From positions 9,488,001-9,552,000 of the forward strand of contig OU612067.1 of NCBI GenBank assembly GCA_914767715.1: a DNA stretch of 64,000 bases, written 5' to 3'. Positions 50,291 through 61,570 of this stretch are shown here, one piece after another. Position 1 is the first letter of the stretch; each line of letters opens with the position of its first letter. Position numbers and translations under genes: made by a program. Below the pieces are notes generated by a model. That model worked only from the letters and a program-made list of their open reading frames with translations, did no database searches and had not been told where the DNA came from. Source of the DNA: Membranipora membranacea (taxonomy: Eukaryota > Bryozoa > Gymnolaemata > Cheilostomatida > Membraniporidae).

Positions 50291-51489
50291 ATATTATCAA
50301 TATGCCAATATCAAACCTTTGGTCACAAAAGCTACACATCCTTGGTTTTATCACTTCGCAACTTAAATTAAACAAAAGGTCAGCTACAAGGACCATTCTA
50401 TCACACCAAACTGTTTTTCCTTTTAGTTTCTGTAATCAGGAATTGTAGTCTAACTTGCAATTTGACCAAAACTATAACAATATGCCAAATCCTTTTCCAT
50501 TTGTCTTATAATATTTCAATAGTCTCTTCCACTCTTAGTTGTTATTTGTAAGTGTTTGTGTATATATGTGTATGTATAATGTTCAACGTATCTTAGCAGA
50601 TAAAATACGTTTTGTAAAAATGTGCTCTGTAGATTTACAATAAAGGATGGTTTCTAAAATTGTCAAGAAATAAAAATATAAGTATCTAAAAAAGTGTCTC
50701 ATTATATTATAACTTGGCACAGAGTGTTCTAAAACAGAACGTTCGACAGTGTACTCGCTGTTTGCGGATCCTTCACCTGCCGGATGGAAGTTTGTCCAGC
50801 TCTAAGCATTCATTTTTATCACCACCATGCAAAAATATCTGATTTTCTTTATACTCGTTAGCATATTGATAGCGAACCAATGATATAGAAACGTAACTAT
50901 GACCTGACATAGAAATCTAGGCACTAACTAATCCCCTAAATTGCAAGTCAGCGGGTCTTTCAACTACGAACTGCCGAAATCTACTTTGCTGTGTGAGCAA
51001 GACTTGCCATATTTTATTCCTAAATCTCCCACTGCATGCTAGGTCAACAGAAAAAATAACGAGCAATATAAGAACTAGTTTATTTAATTGAAAGTCTAAA
51101 AAGCGCAGATTTGGAGCGAAATGATGGATGAATTTGACTAAAAAACCTCGCTCATTCAAATTGTAAGTCTCCGAGAATTTGAAAACACGCTAAGCTGAAG
51201 CTAAGCAATTCTATGTATTTTTGCCCTTTCCAGAATTACAACCGAAATGAGCCTTTTTAAGTTTATTCAACCCATACTAAAAGGTACACTGTAAGTGTTC
51301 TCTCAGATCTGAAGCAATTACAATTTGTTGATATAGCTATCAATTTTGGAAGTGACCTTGCGCCCTACTGTGCCACTGGTGGCCTTCATTCCTTGCTATC
51401 TTGAAACAGTTTTGATAAGTTTTTATTCCAACCACTTTTTTACAGCACAGGAAACGCAAACTATAATCATTTTAATTTCATACAGCTCG

Positions 51490-51680
51490 ATGCAACACAC
51501 ATGGGTAACATCTAAGCGGTTGACACTACGTTGTTATCGCCCGGTCCAAGTATAAAGCACTGGTACACCATGGAACACCCTACCATACTCGGCTTCATAG
51601 GAATCATCAGCAGCCATGCGGGAAATAGAATGGCACATAATTAGATCAGTGATCGCTAACCACTAAGATAACTTGTTAAC
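51490..51680 (-). mobile_element. tRNA-derived SINE, family B copy 2
   Basis: Shares ACACCCTACCATACTCGGC, ATCAGTGAT and CTAACCACTAAGATAAC with the copy at 50040-50290, in the same order and orientation. Confidence 0.55.
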
Positions 51681-51978
51681 TAGTCAGTTACATTATCAGT
51701 ATTACCATCCTCTTATATTAGTTTGCTCCAGTGGTTGTCTGGCGGGGGGGGGGGGACAGGGGCAAGAATTTTAGGGCTCAAACTAGTCTAGCTCCCATTT
51801 GTTTAATATCTCCATCTCTAATTCTATTTGAGAGAAGTAGCATAATCCATCCACGTATCCGACCACGTATTGTGTATTTATCCTCTCTCAATGATTATTA
51901 AATGGTTGCCAAAAAATGCTAATACATAAAACATAAAACTAGCGCTGCCTGCCCTAACTCGCCCCTTAAGATTTCGTG

Positions 51979-52464
51979 TCATAAGGCCACTGCCAAAAGA
52001 TCACTGGCCAAAAGGCCACTACCCATAAGGCCAATAACCAAAAGGCCACTACCCATAAGCCAATTACCAAAAGGCCACTACGCATAAGGCCAATTACCAA
52101 AAGGCCACTATCCATAAGGCCAATTACCAAAAGGCTACTACCAATAAGGCCAATTACCAAAAGGCCACTACCCATAAGGCCAATTACCAAAAGGCCACTA
52201 CCCATAAGGCCAATTACCAAAAGACCACTACCGATAAGGCCACCGGCCAAAAGGCCACTACCCATAAGGCCAACTACCAAAAGGCCACTACCCATAAGGC
52301 CAATCACCAAAAGGCTACTACCCATAAGGCCAATTACCAAAAGGCCATTACCTATAAGGCCAATTACCTAAAGGTCACTACCCATAAGGCCAATTACCAA
52401 AAGGCCACTACCCATAAGGCCAATTACCGAAAGGCCACTATCCATAAGGCCACTGACCACTGAA
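51979..52464. repeat. 30-bp minisatellite (two related 15-mers)
   Basis: About 16 copies of GGCCAATTACCAAAA plus GGCCACTACCCATAA. The two halves are themselves diverged copies of one 15-mer. The array creates a spurious minus-strand frame of GLMGSGLLVI repeats, which I do not regard as a gene. Confidence 0.9.
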
Positions 52465-52645
52465 TGAATTCTGTATAGCTCAAAGATCACCAATTGATAC
52501 TTTAATCTTTGATATTCAAAATCTAGTCGTGAAATTAACGCACTATGTCACTATTTCAGCTAGATAAATAATTCCGTACCCTGATTTTGGAAAATTCAAT
52601 AGGCACACTTTTGCCTGATTGGCAGCAGTAGTTTAAGTGATGGAT
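52455..52645. mobile_element. Relative of the 59.7-60.1 kb inverted-repeat element
   Basis: The left side GAATTCTGTATAGCTCAA and the right side AATTCAATAGGCACACTTTT, then TTGCCTGATTGGCAG, match the two arms of the element at 59698-60056. It directly abuts the minisatellite. Confidence 0.55.
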
Positions 52646-53690
52646 TCATGCTACAGAATATATACTGCACTCATTTGGTGCGAGGTCATTTAATGTTCAA
52701 TTATTTATAGTTAAAATATTTATTTGAAAATCTGAAAAGTTTACAGAACTCTCTTACGTCAATGTTGAATATTTCATAGGCTACAAAGAATGACAGTGAG
52801 GTTGTAGGAATCAGGTTAACATCCCCTAAGGAATCAACTCCAATCAAACTGTGTCTAAAACAATGTCAGACCATCATTTATATCCCCTCAGAGGAGTACT
52901 GTCGCATAATCCTGGACAGATATTATTGATGTCTATTTGTTTTGTCCGGGATTTTTGATTTTGAGTTGCGTGCTGCCCCTCATTTCCCTGGAGACAAAAT
53001 CATGAACTGCACTGGCTGAGTTATTTTATGATGAAAACTTTATGATTTGCGCATTATTGGATGGAGTTTGCTAGGGGTAAGTAGCAGTTAATCTACGCAT
53101 AAGATAGAAATACTTTATTAGGTGTAGGTATATCAACTAGATCCACATTGCCTATTAAACTTTCTTTCAAATACTAAATTTAATTATTTAGATATCACTT
53201 TTTATCCTTCACGGGAAAACACATCGTGCAATAAGAATTTTTTTCATTTAATACTTTGCTGCCAGCAGACAGCTAAAGCTCACAGCTATTATTCCATTAC
53301 CAAGAAATTAATTGTGTACATTTAAAATGACAATCTGCTGTTCTCATATCAATTAATAAAGAAAGTGAGAAAAGGGACATGAACTCTATCCACAAAGAAA
53401 AACCTCAAGGTCAAAAGAGTGTCATGAGAATTTTGCTTTCACTCATATATCTTGAGACCAATTGAAGGTATAAATAAATAGAAATAGTTTGCTCATCAGG
53501 GGCAAAGGTAATGAATTATCAGCATCTATGTGAAATTATTATTTTCAATAAATTGTAACTACATTTTGTATGATACTGTAGGGTTGTGACGGGTAGACAG
53601 GTTGAAATCTTGTTTCCGCACTTGTCGCCGAGAGACAAACCATCCTAGCTGACGATCAGTTTACTAGCAGAAGGGACAGAAAGTATAGAG

Positions 53691-56600
53691 ATGGCTAGTT
53701 TGAACAGCATCATATATGCTTTGGCCTGTTTCACAGGTGAGTTATCTGGTTTGAAACATACATGTATATACTTACCTCTGCACTTATGTGTTCATGTTTA
53801 TGTTAAGTTGCAGTATCTGACTTTCACCCATAGATAAAAATGGTCAAAAAATTGTTACAAAGAAAATAAAAGATGTATATAACTAATTTTCTTCTCAGTT
53901 TTATCTAAAAATTTCTGGACAACAAGACACAGCCTTTTGTATCTATGTAAGTTGTGAATAGGTCCCTGTGTGAGATGAGAAAATGTTACCAAATTTTAAT
54001 TGGTGTACATAATCGCTTACAAGTATATAAATAGATAAGACAGCTCCGGTTCCCCTTCTTCGCCTTTGCTATAAACATCAGCTAGTACTGGTAGTCAATT
54101 TCTCTGGTTACATTTTACATAGTTTTTGGCCTATCAACATTCACAGGGGTCGTGGCTGAACCAGTAATGCAGACGGTGGTCTACAGACCACCCTATCCTA
54201 ATGTTCCACCGATCACCTCAGCAGTGTATATGGATAGCAGTGTGATACCGTCACTTACAGAGTTTACCATCTGTCTCTGGTTCAAACCATCCCCACCCAA
54301 CGAGCAGGTATCTGTTTCCTGTTAACAGTTTTCCTTAAAGTGGCAATAAAAGAAGGGGGTGGTTGAGGTGTGCCCCCCTCCCTACACCATTAAAATCTAA
54401 AGTCAAAGCCCAATTCCAAAATACAATGTTAGAGAAAGTATTCTACTACCTAAAAAGAGCTCTTTCCAACAATTGCGTTTGGGTTAGATCCAAAAATTGA
54501 ATCCCACCTTGCCAAAAATTAATCGGGATGAAGTTTCAAAGTACGAAAGCATCTCTTACTACGGCATGTTTTTTATAGATCAACAAAATACCCACAAAAT
54601 ATTCAATGCTTTTTGTTTATCATGATTATAAGTACATTAACTTTCATATTTCTAGAGCTTTAGTGGTGCGGGTGATGACTTATATATCCACCATCTTCAT
54701 CTCTCCCTAGATCCCTATGATCTGGTTTGGTTGTATTATGAACAGTCTACATCTGAAGTTATCTTCTCACTCACTAGTAGTTAGTAAGTAGCTTCGTTTG
54801 GCAATGTACAACCAATCAGTTGGGGTCGGTTATCTTTGCACCGTAGTGACTGAACTGATTTGAATGTGCTTGAGTTCTTAAACAGCACTAGAAAGAAGTA
54901 AGCTCCTATGGGCAAAATGTAAATAATATAATTGGGCCATTTTTGTTGCTGCGGTGCAGAGAAACTGGTATCTCCGAGGCAATCTGCAGGCAGTGCGCTT
55001 TAATACTAATGATTTACCATATAACTTTATCTAGAATAGGTCCCAGCAGTAATATATGTTTTGTTTTCCACAATACTTCTAGAAAGTTCTAAGTTGATAT
55101 GTAGCAAACTGTCTCAGCAGAATTGATGAATCGATATATGTTTTGCCAAAATCTAAGTTGGTAAAATTGAAAAACTATCCAGATTGAAATAATAATGCCT
55201 TGCCAGCTCCATTATCATGTACACTCTATCTTGTTGTATTAATAACAATCTCTCATCATTATACAGCGCTAGAATCAGCGTTCCTCACACTATATTCTTC
55301 AATGGAAACTGGAGCCATATTTGCGGAGCATGGAATATGGTACTTGGCAAGCTTGGAGTTTATTACCTCAACACTGAAAATGGTAAGGTCAATTTCAGGT
55401 CTAGTGTGCCACTGCATAGCACGTAGGTCTTCGGCTAAGAGCAATGTGTGAGGACCTGTTTTGAGGTTATCTCTACTACAGCCTTCCTTGTAGTTGATCA
55501 AGCAGCAAGACACCACACCTGTCCTGTGCTTTTACTGCTCTAGCCCATTTTTGGTATTGTGACCTAATGGGAATGTTGTAACTGTTGTACAGCCAGGGAG
55601 GCTGCCAACTCTTCACTGTTTTACTGCAATGATAACAGATCGATCACTATCATGCTTGCACATAAAGTAGCCCACAAGCTGATGCAACCAGTGAAAGTAC
55701 ACTAATAAAAATAAGCATAATTGTATTGGTTGGTTGAGTCTAATGTTCGGTGCCAAAACTATCGCACAGAATATGAAAAGCTCCGTTATTGCAAATGAAT
55801 GTGCTATAGAAATTGGCAGTTATTATTCCTTTTCACATGAAGATATAAGTTATGGAATTATCTTCTGCATGGAAATCCAACCATAACCATAATATAGAGT
55901 TGTGCTGTTCCTTATTTTTACAACAGCATAAATTTACTTCTTAAAAGTGGTAGGTCTCAACAATTAGTATATTCATCAGTGACTAATTGGTAATCATCTC
56001 TCTCTCTGAGCAGGGCATGGGGATTATGGTTTACATGAGATAACTAATGTGAGGACTGACAATCCCTTACCGGTAGGAGAGGTTGGTGGCAGCTGGGTGA
56101 TATTCCATGAGATGGATGCACATACCGGTACCGACCCAGTGGGTGAGTAGCCTAGACCAATATTACTTTGAGAATATTACGTGACTCAGCGTCTATTTTG
56201 TCATACTTGTAGTTGAATACATTTGAAATTTTTTGTGAATGAATTCTATTTACTCTAGCCGCATGGTGGATAGACTATCATCATTTTATTGATTTGCAGT
56301 CAATGTATATTCATTCAAAGACATTGTCATGTTGGACAATCACTCACTCACTTGGGTAGCAGGATTCCTTCTGGAAGATTGCGCCAGTATATTCATCTCC
56401 TGCTCCCTCCTTCTCGACCGATCTTTTGCCATCTCTGCAGCTTCACTCCAGGATTTGATGCCAAAAGTCTGTAACTGATCAAGAGCTGTCATCATCCATG
56501 TTTTCTTTGGTTGGGCAATAAAAGACCTTGACTGTATTTTGTAGGGGCTCTCGAACACCCGCAATCATCCTTCGGCGAGATAACAGGGTTTCAGCTTTTC

Positions 56601-57374
56601 TCGCGTTATCTCTCCATGGATGAGGTGACTGTTACAGGATGTGGAGTCAGAGCTGATATATTCGATTCATTATACACAGACCTGGACATATTCGGAAGTG
56701 GGGAAGGTTACGTGATCGAGGAAGAGGCAGTTTCTTTCTGTGGGGATGAATCAGGTATTGAATTAGGAAGTTAAATGAATCAAGTTGTCTGTTCTCGTTT
56801 TACTCTCAAATGAGCAACTTTCAATTAGTAAACATAATCAGTCTGTGCAAGACTTACATACCAGCATATCATGAAGTCATGGATTGTGTCAATTGTGAAC
56901 TACAGGATCAACAAATTCAAATTTAGTTCAGCAGTTTGCTTAATGTTATTTAGATATCCGAAATTGGAATTTTTCAATATCGGGACAGTTTTCAAGACGT
57001 GTATCAGTCTGTGCACTCATGGGAGCATATCTTAGCCTACTTCAAAAAAGCCAAGGAATGGTACCTGTCTATGAATGTCTTTTTCTTCGATAGGGCGCGT
57101 GAAGGTAGTGAATAAGAGCGGAGGGGGAGTAGTCTTTTCGATCCCTCGCGGGTATAAGATGATTGGAGCTCAACCGTTTGTGATGAGTGCTCCCTTTCTA
57201 TCTGCATGCGGCCAAAACTGTCTAACCCACAGCACTTGTGTTTCATTCAACTATAAACAGTCTTCTGAGGAGTGCGAACTTTATGGGTCAACACCCACAA
57301 GTGAGGTGACAGCTGATCCAACTACCACTTTCGGCAACCTATCTAATATCTGTGAGGTCATGGGTTGTAATTGA
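53691..57374 (+). CDS. Secreted pentraxin/LamG-PAN (Apple) protein
   Basis: Seven coding exons: 53691-53736, 54147-54307, 54656-54783, 55267-55382, 56014-56142, 56545-56754 and 57094-57374. They total 1071 bases, or 356 aa, all in frame. Residues 1-20 are a signal peptide (MASLNSIIYALACFTGVVAE). Residues about 24-260 fold as a pentraxin/LamG unit. FTICLWFKP at 55-63 and WSHICGAW at 127-134 carry the expected cysteine pair (C58, C131). Later come GGSWVIFHEMD and FGEITGFQLFSRYLSMDEV. The classic pentraxin signature H-x-C-x-[ST]-W-x-[ST] is altered to HICGAWNM. Residues about 264-356 form a PAN/Apple-like module (CGQNCLTHSTCVSFNY...ECELY). Both modules bind glycans or proteins, so a secreted recognition protein is likely. 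The exon-3 donor is GTAAGT at 54784, completing a Tyr codon. AATAAA at 57694 is a candidate poly(A) signal. Confidence 0.85.
56325..56564 (-). mobile_element. C-terminal remnant of an RTE-type LINE in an intron
   Basis: A minus-strand frame reads SFIAQPKKTWMMTALDQLQT...WSEAAEMAKDRSRRREQE. This is the familiar R-P-x-K-x-W-xx-D-L...A-x-DR-x-WR ending of LINE ORF2 proteins. GTGAGTGAGTGATT at its 3' side may be the tail. It sits between exons 5 and 6 of the pentraxin-PAN gene, opposite in orientation, and does not disturb the reading frame. Confidence 0.6.
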
Positions 57375-57693
57375 CTTTGTCTTTGCTCATTTGAAATACA
57401 AACATTAATATTTCCATTACGAATGAAGCAATAGTACTCCTTTGCACCTTTTCAGAGCCTATAGTTTAGCAAGTTCATTTTCTCTACTGTCTATAAATAC
57501 TTTAGCTGTTATGTATCTTGAAAATTTATTTTACCTCCACACTGTCTATGAGAAAACGTTATATTGCTTTATCCCATTTTTCTTGACATGGATTCCAAAT
57601 ATGATAAAAGATAATGTATTTTCTTAAAGAAAATTTTTTTTTTCCAAGATATAAAGGCCAAAATCTGATTTAGTCATTCTACACTGGCTCAAT

Positions 57694-57699
57694 AATAAA
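57694..57699 (+). terminator. Candidate AATAAA polyadenylation signal
   Basis: Canonical hexamer 320 bases after the stop of the pentraxin-PAN gene. Confidence 0.4.
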
Positions 57700-57939
57700 T
57701 AAATGAGATAGGTCTTGCCTGAAAACTCTCTACCAAACAGATTGGGAAGCAATTATTTGTAATAGAGTAGATTATATAATAAAACTGTCTTATACATTTA
57801 AAGGCCTTTTTTTTCTATAACTCATAAGATTATCCATAAATATGTGAACAAAATTCAACATACTTGCGAGCTTTTTGTTATCTTACAACATGAATAATTT
57901 AGACTCAAAAGTATAGAACAAGTTTAAAAAAAAAATGCA

Positions 57940-58020
57940 CACTGGTACGCTACTACCGAAGGGCAGAATTTGAACTGTCAATTTGGCGCTCAGTTAATTG
58001 ATATCCTGGTGGCCTATATG
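57940..58020 (-). mobile_element. SINE-like tRNA-derived fragment
   Basis: On the minus strand, TATCAATTAACTGAGCGCC and GACAGTTCAAATTCTGCCC are spaced like a degenerate A and B box. Confidence 0.4.
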
Positions 58021-58393
58021 TGAAAGTAGTATGTATTTTCTGCCAATGCCAGGGCAAGCACCATCACAACAACAACAGCATATCGAACGGCGCCTATTGG
58101 GACTATCTATAGACATTGAATAATTAATATCGGTTGAGGTTTTCTGAAGTCATCTTATGCTATTTAAATGGAAGTCTGAAAAATACAACATATCAGTGGA
58201 AAGGAATTTATTCATGACCTAATTAAAAAAGCCTCTTCCCGACTAAAAACTTGTCAAGTCGGCAAGGTTTCAGAAGATATATAAGGTATAGTGATCAGTG
58301 TTATACCTTGGTTTCCTGTAGCAAATGTATTGGCTCTGATACAGCCCACCAACACCTAACCATTCTACCTTTTTTCTATAGGTACTAGCAGTG

Positions 58394-58441
58394 GCCAATG
58401 TGTTGGCCCTGATTGGTGCCAATCAGAGCCAACACATTGGC
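58394..58441. repeat. 48-nt near-perfect hairpin
   Basis: GCCAATGTGTTGGC and CTGATTGG pair with CCAATCAG and GCCAACACATTGGC: 22 base pairs, one mismatch and a two-base centre. A related half-site (TATTGGCTCTGATAC) lies just upstream at about 58327. Confidence 0.75.
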
Positions 58442-59697
58442 TAACCAGGGCTAACTAGCATGTACTTGTGACTCTGTTGATAACTGTTGTTACTAAGAGT
58501 TATCTTCCACTGGTGTAATATAGTTTTAATTGGCTGTTGGGCTTTGACAATCAACCAATCAAAAATCGTCATACAAATGAAGCAAAACTTACTTGAGTTG
58601 GTCAAATCCTTGCCTGAATTCTTTACCCAAAAAAGCTGGGTGTCCTATGATATGATTCATTATTTTAGAATAGTGACATTGTAGATTTTGTACTATGGAA
58701 CATTTCGAAAATAAAAAATTATGACCCAACATATTTTATGTGATGATTTTGAGAAGAAGTCTTGTGATATTCAACAACAGCAGCCTAGCTTGCTATTGCA
58801 AGCCAATTCATAAGATTAAGGCTCTGGTAACGAAGTCAATATCTGGCTCTCATTTCCTGAGTTATAGCAGAAACAAAGCTCTCTTTGGAACACAGCAACA
58901 CTTTTCCACACTCACAGGTATTTATTTTTAATTTGTTTTGTTAACTTTTGATCTTGCACCTAAACTGTACAACAAAATTTCATCACATAGTATATCACTG
59001 TGACTAGGTAATTTCCAATACAATTGCTATGCAAAACTAATTAAACAATAATTCAGTTGTATCAATAGACTAGTTCATTGGTTTAGTTCATTAGGGGTTC
59101 ATTGGTTGCATATAATTTTCAGAATTAGTTACGTTAGACTAGTAGTCACAATGGATATAATTATTATTATGACTTGTTGAGGGCAATGGGTAAATGAAGG
59201 CCAATCAAAGACCTGACTTCTTGTTGTAACGCATGACATTAACAATTTTCGTAAGTGTACCAACTATCTATATGCTACAGCATGCATATTGACGTCATTC
59301 AATGCAATCAAACAACACTTGTCCCTTCCCCTACAGCAATTATCCAGGGTACGGTTCCCCGATAGTCCAGTATGCATAGCCTTATTGGGATCATACGAGA
59401 CTACTGACCGACTGACTATATGGATTCATATGCGCAACATTATTTAACTCAATTTAAAAACCCAGATAACTGTACCTTATGTTTCCTAGCCTGATGTGTG
59501 TGACAATTGAGCGACTCAGTACACAGACATTTCCTTTGTTTGCTGGTCAAAAGTTTATCAATTATCACACATGAATCAGTGTTCAAAATCTCAGATAACT
59601 CATAGCCTCTGTTCCCTCGTCACAGAATCATGGGCGGTTAGGGATTTCACATCAAATAGTCTTTAGGTAACATATATAAAGTATTATGGCCCACTTA

Positions 59698-60056
59698 AGC
59701 TGCTGTTGCCACAGAGGCAAACGTGTGCTTATTGAATTCTGTATAGCTCAACAACTAATAATAAGAGGCTGCAATCTCAGCATTGTCACCTAATGAGCAA
59801 ATAATTTGCACAAAATGATTTTCAAAATCATGGTGTGAAATGAATTATCTAGCATACATAGTGACATGGCTATCGTCTTACTAGTTGGCAATAATGACAT
59901 CATCACCTAGTGCGATGAATTCATACCCAGATTTTGAAGATCTGTTTGTGTATATTGTTGCTCATTAGGTGAGAATTTTATGATTAAAGCCTCATCAGTA
60001 ATCTTTGAACTATACAGAATTCAATAAGCACACAATTTTGCCTGTGTGGCAGTAGA
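59698..60056. mobile_element. Inverted-repeat element of about 360 bp
   Basis: The left arm has TTGCCACAGAGGCAAACGTG then TGCTTATTGAATTCTGTATAG. The right arm has the complement CTATACAGAATTCAATAAGC then CACAATTTTGCCTGTGTGGC. The inner arms CACCTAATGAGCAA and TTGCTCATTAGGTG continue the match. Non-coding. A diverged relative is at 52455-52645. Confidence 0.7.
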
Positions 60057-60147
60057 TCAAGTTTAATCTGATAGCCTGCATTCCAGTTGCTCCCTTCCAG
60101 TGGATCGGGAGTAACTGGAATGCAAGCAAATGGACTAAACTTGGTCT
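60054..60147. mobile_element. Small palindromic element abutting the previous one
   Basis: AGATCAAGTTTAAT...GCATTCCAGTTGCTCCC is mirrored by GGGAGTAACTGGAATGC...ACTAAACTTGGTCT around a 12-base centre. Confidence 0.65.
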
Positions 60148-60429
60148 AGTGTGGCAGCAGTGGTGTAAGCACTACGTAGGTATGTCTGTATGGAAATTTC
60201 CTTGGTAAGTTATATACAAAAAAAACTGAAAATTGGCAGGTAGACAATTTTCCCCTGAAGCACAAATAACTTCGGACAATATCAGGGTCATTGAATAGTG
60301 TCTCCTCTGTATGTCCTTACTCTGTGACTGTATGTAACAGGGATGGTAACTGCCAGCGTATTGTATCCAGCGTTGTTTAATAAGCCTATAACAGTAAGCG
60401 TCTCGGTGTTTGTTTGTATGGCCAGATTG

Positions 60430-61570
60430 TCTTTAAATTCCCAAGCCAAATTTGATCATACCTTGCTACTACCGTAGAGACACCATGCTTTTCAGAATTA
60501 AGTTTCACTTTCAAATTCTAATTGGTCTGCCACCATCTCACTTTGACACTGTATCCATCAATGTCTCCTATTACATTCTTGTAAATTTCAAGAATGGATT
60601 GGCATAACTTCCTGGGAAATGCTGGATGAAAATGCTACACCATATTTTGGTTATTGGCTTGAGTTGATGGCCCCCTGCGGGTCACATGACTTGTCATGAC
60701 ATCAAAGTTATTTAAGTCTAAGGAAAGTGTGGGTGATGTGATAATTGCTTTCATAGTAGGATAAAATAGCTTTTGAAATTAATCTGAGGCTAATCTACAA
60801 ACTTCATGAATTCCCATGTGAACCTTCATGGACCGCTATAAGAGAAAATTCATCATTTTGCTCTGATTTGTCTTACATTTTGACCTTTGGCTACCAGCAT
60901 AAACATAAATGTTCATGGCTACCAGACTTATTATGTTGCAATCTACACCAACAGTCAAACATGTCATCATCTAAATTCACTTTTAACTTTTAAGATTGAT
61001 GATCGCATTTGCGGCCAGCAGGCAGTTTGTTTCCTTAGGTCTAACATCTATATTCAGAACATGTTATCACTGCCCAACCTGATTTCTAATACATATAAAA
61101 GGGGCTATCAAATTGATCAAAGAGTCTCACCAGAATTCAGTGTATTTTCTCCATTCTAGTGATTTGGCAAGAATGTCTTTTAATTCTGAAGCCAAAGGTG
61201 ACTATCCCTTGCAGCTTTGAGGTAATTCATCAGCTTAAGTGTTTTGCTCTTAATTGTTCTGACACCTTGACCGTTGATTTCCAGACTTAATGTGTCGCAA
61301 TCCACCCTACCATCAAGCAATATATCAACTATGAGCCTTGCGAGTCATATAATCTTACGATTTGTGTCCTCATTAGCGGCCTGTTTTTCTTACGTCAACG
61401 TTATATCAAAAAAACTTCAGGTCGTTTTATCACTGCCCGACAATTTCAGATACTTATGCAAGTGGAAAATTGAAATGATCGAAGCAAAGCGTCTTTCTAG
61501 AATTCAGTGCATTTGCTCAATTCATATTGTTCTATATCATGTCATTATAGAACTTTTTTTTCTACTTCAT
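60430..61570. repeat. Degenerate tandem duplication of about 0.7 kb
   Basis: GTCTTTAAATTCCCAAGCCAAA near 60430 resembles GTCTTTTAATTCTGAAGCCAAA at 61175. CCAGACTTATTATGTTGCAA at 60921 resembles CCAGACTTAATGTGTCGCAA at 61282. TTATCACTGCCCAACCTGATTT resembles TTATCACTGCCCGACAATTT, and both copies end near AGAATTCAGTG. Reading frames are not conserved between copies. Confidence 0.6.

Larger units (their letters stand above)
49131..51978. other. No gene seen; two SINE copies
   Basis: AT-rich sequence with short overlapping frames only. The recognisable content is the SINE pair at 50040-50290 and 51490-51680 and a poly-G run at about 51744. Confidence 0.5.

Noticed and set aside
51966-52340. 124-codon minus frame of GLMGSGLLVI repeats
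   Set aside because: It is a direct translation of the 30-bp minisatellite.
56300-56476. Possible extra exon of the pentraxin-PAN gene after TTTGCAG at 56299
   Set aside because: It runs into the antisense LINE fragment, has no donor in the needed phase, and exons 5 and 6 already join perfectly in phase 1 with continuous pentraxin sequence.
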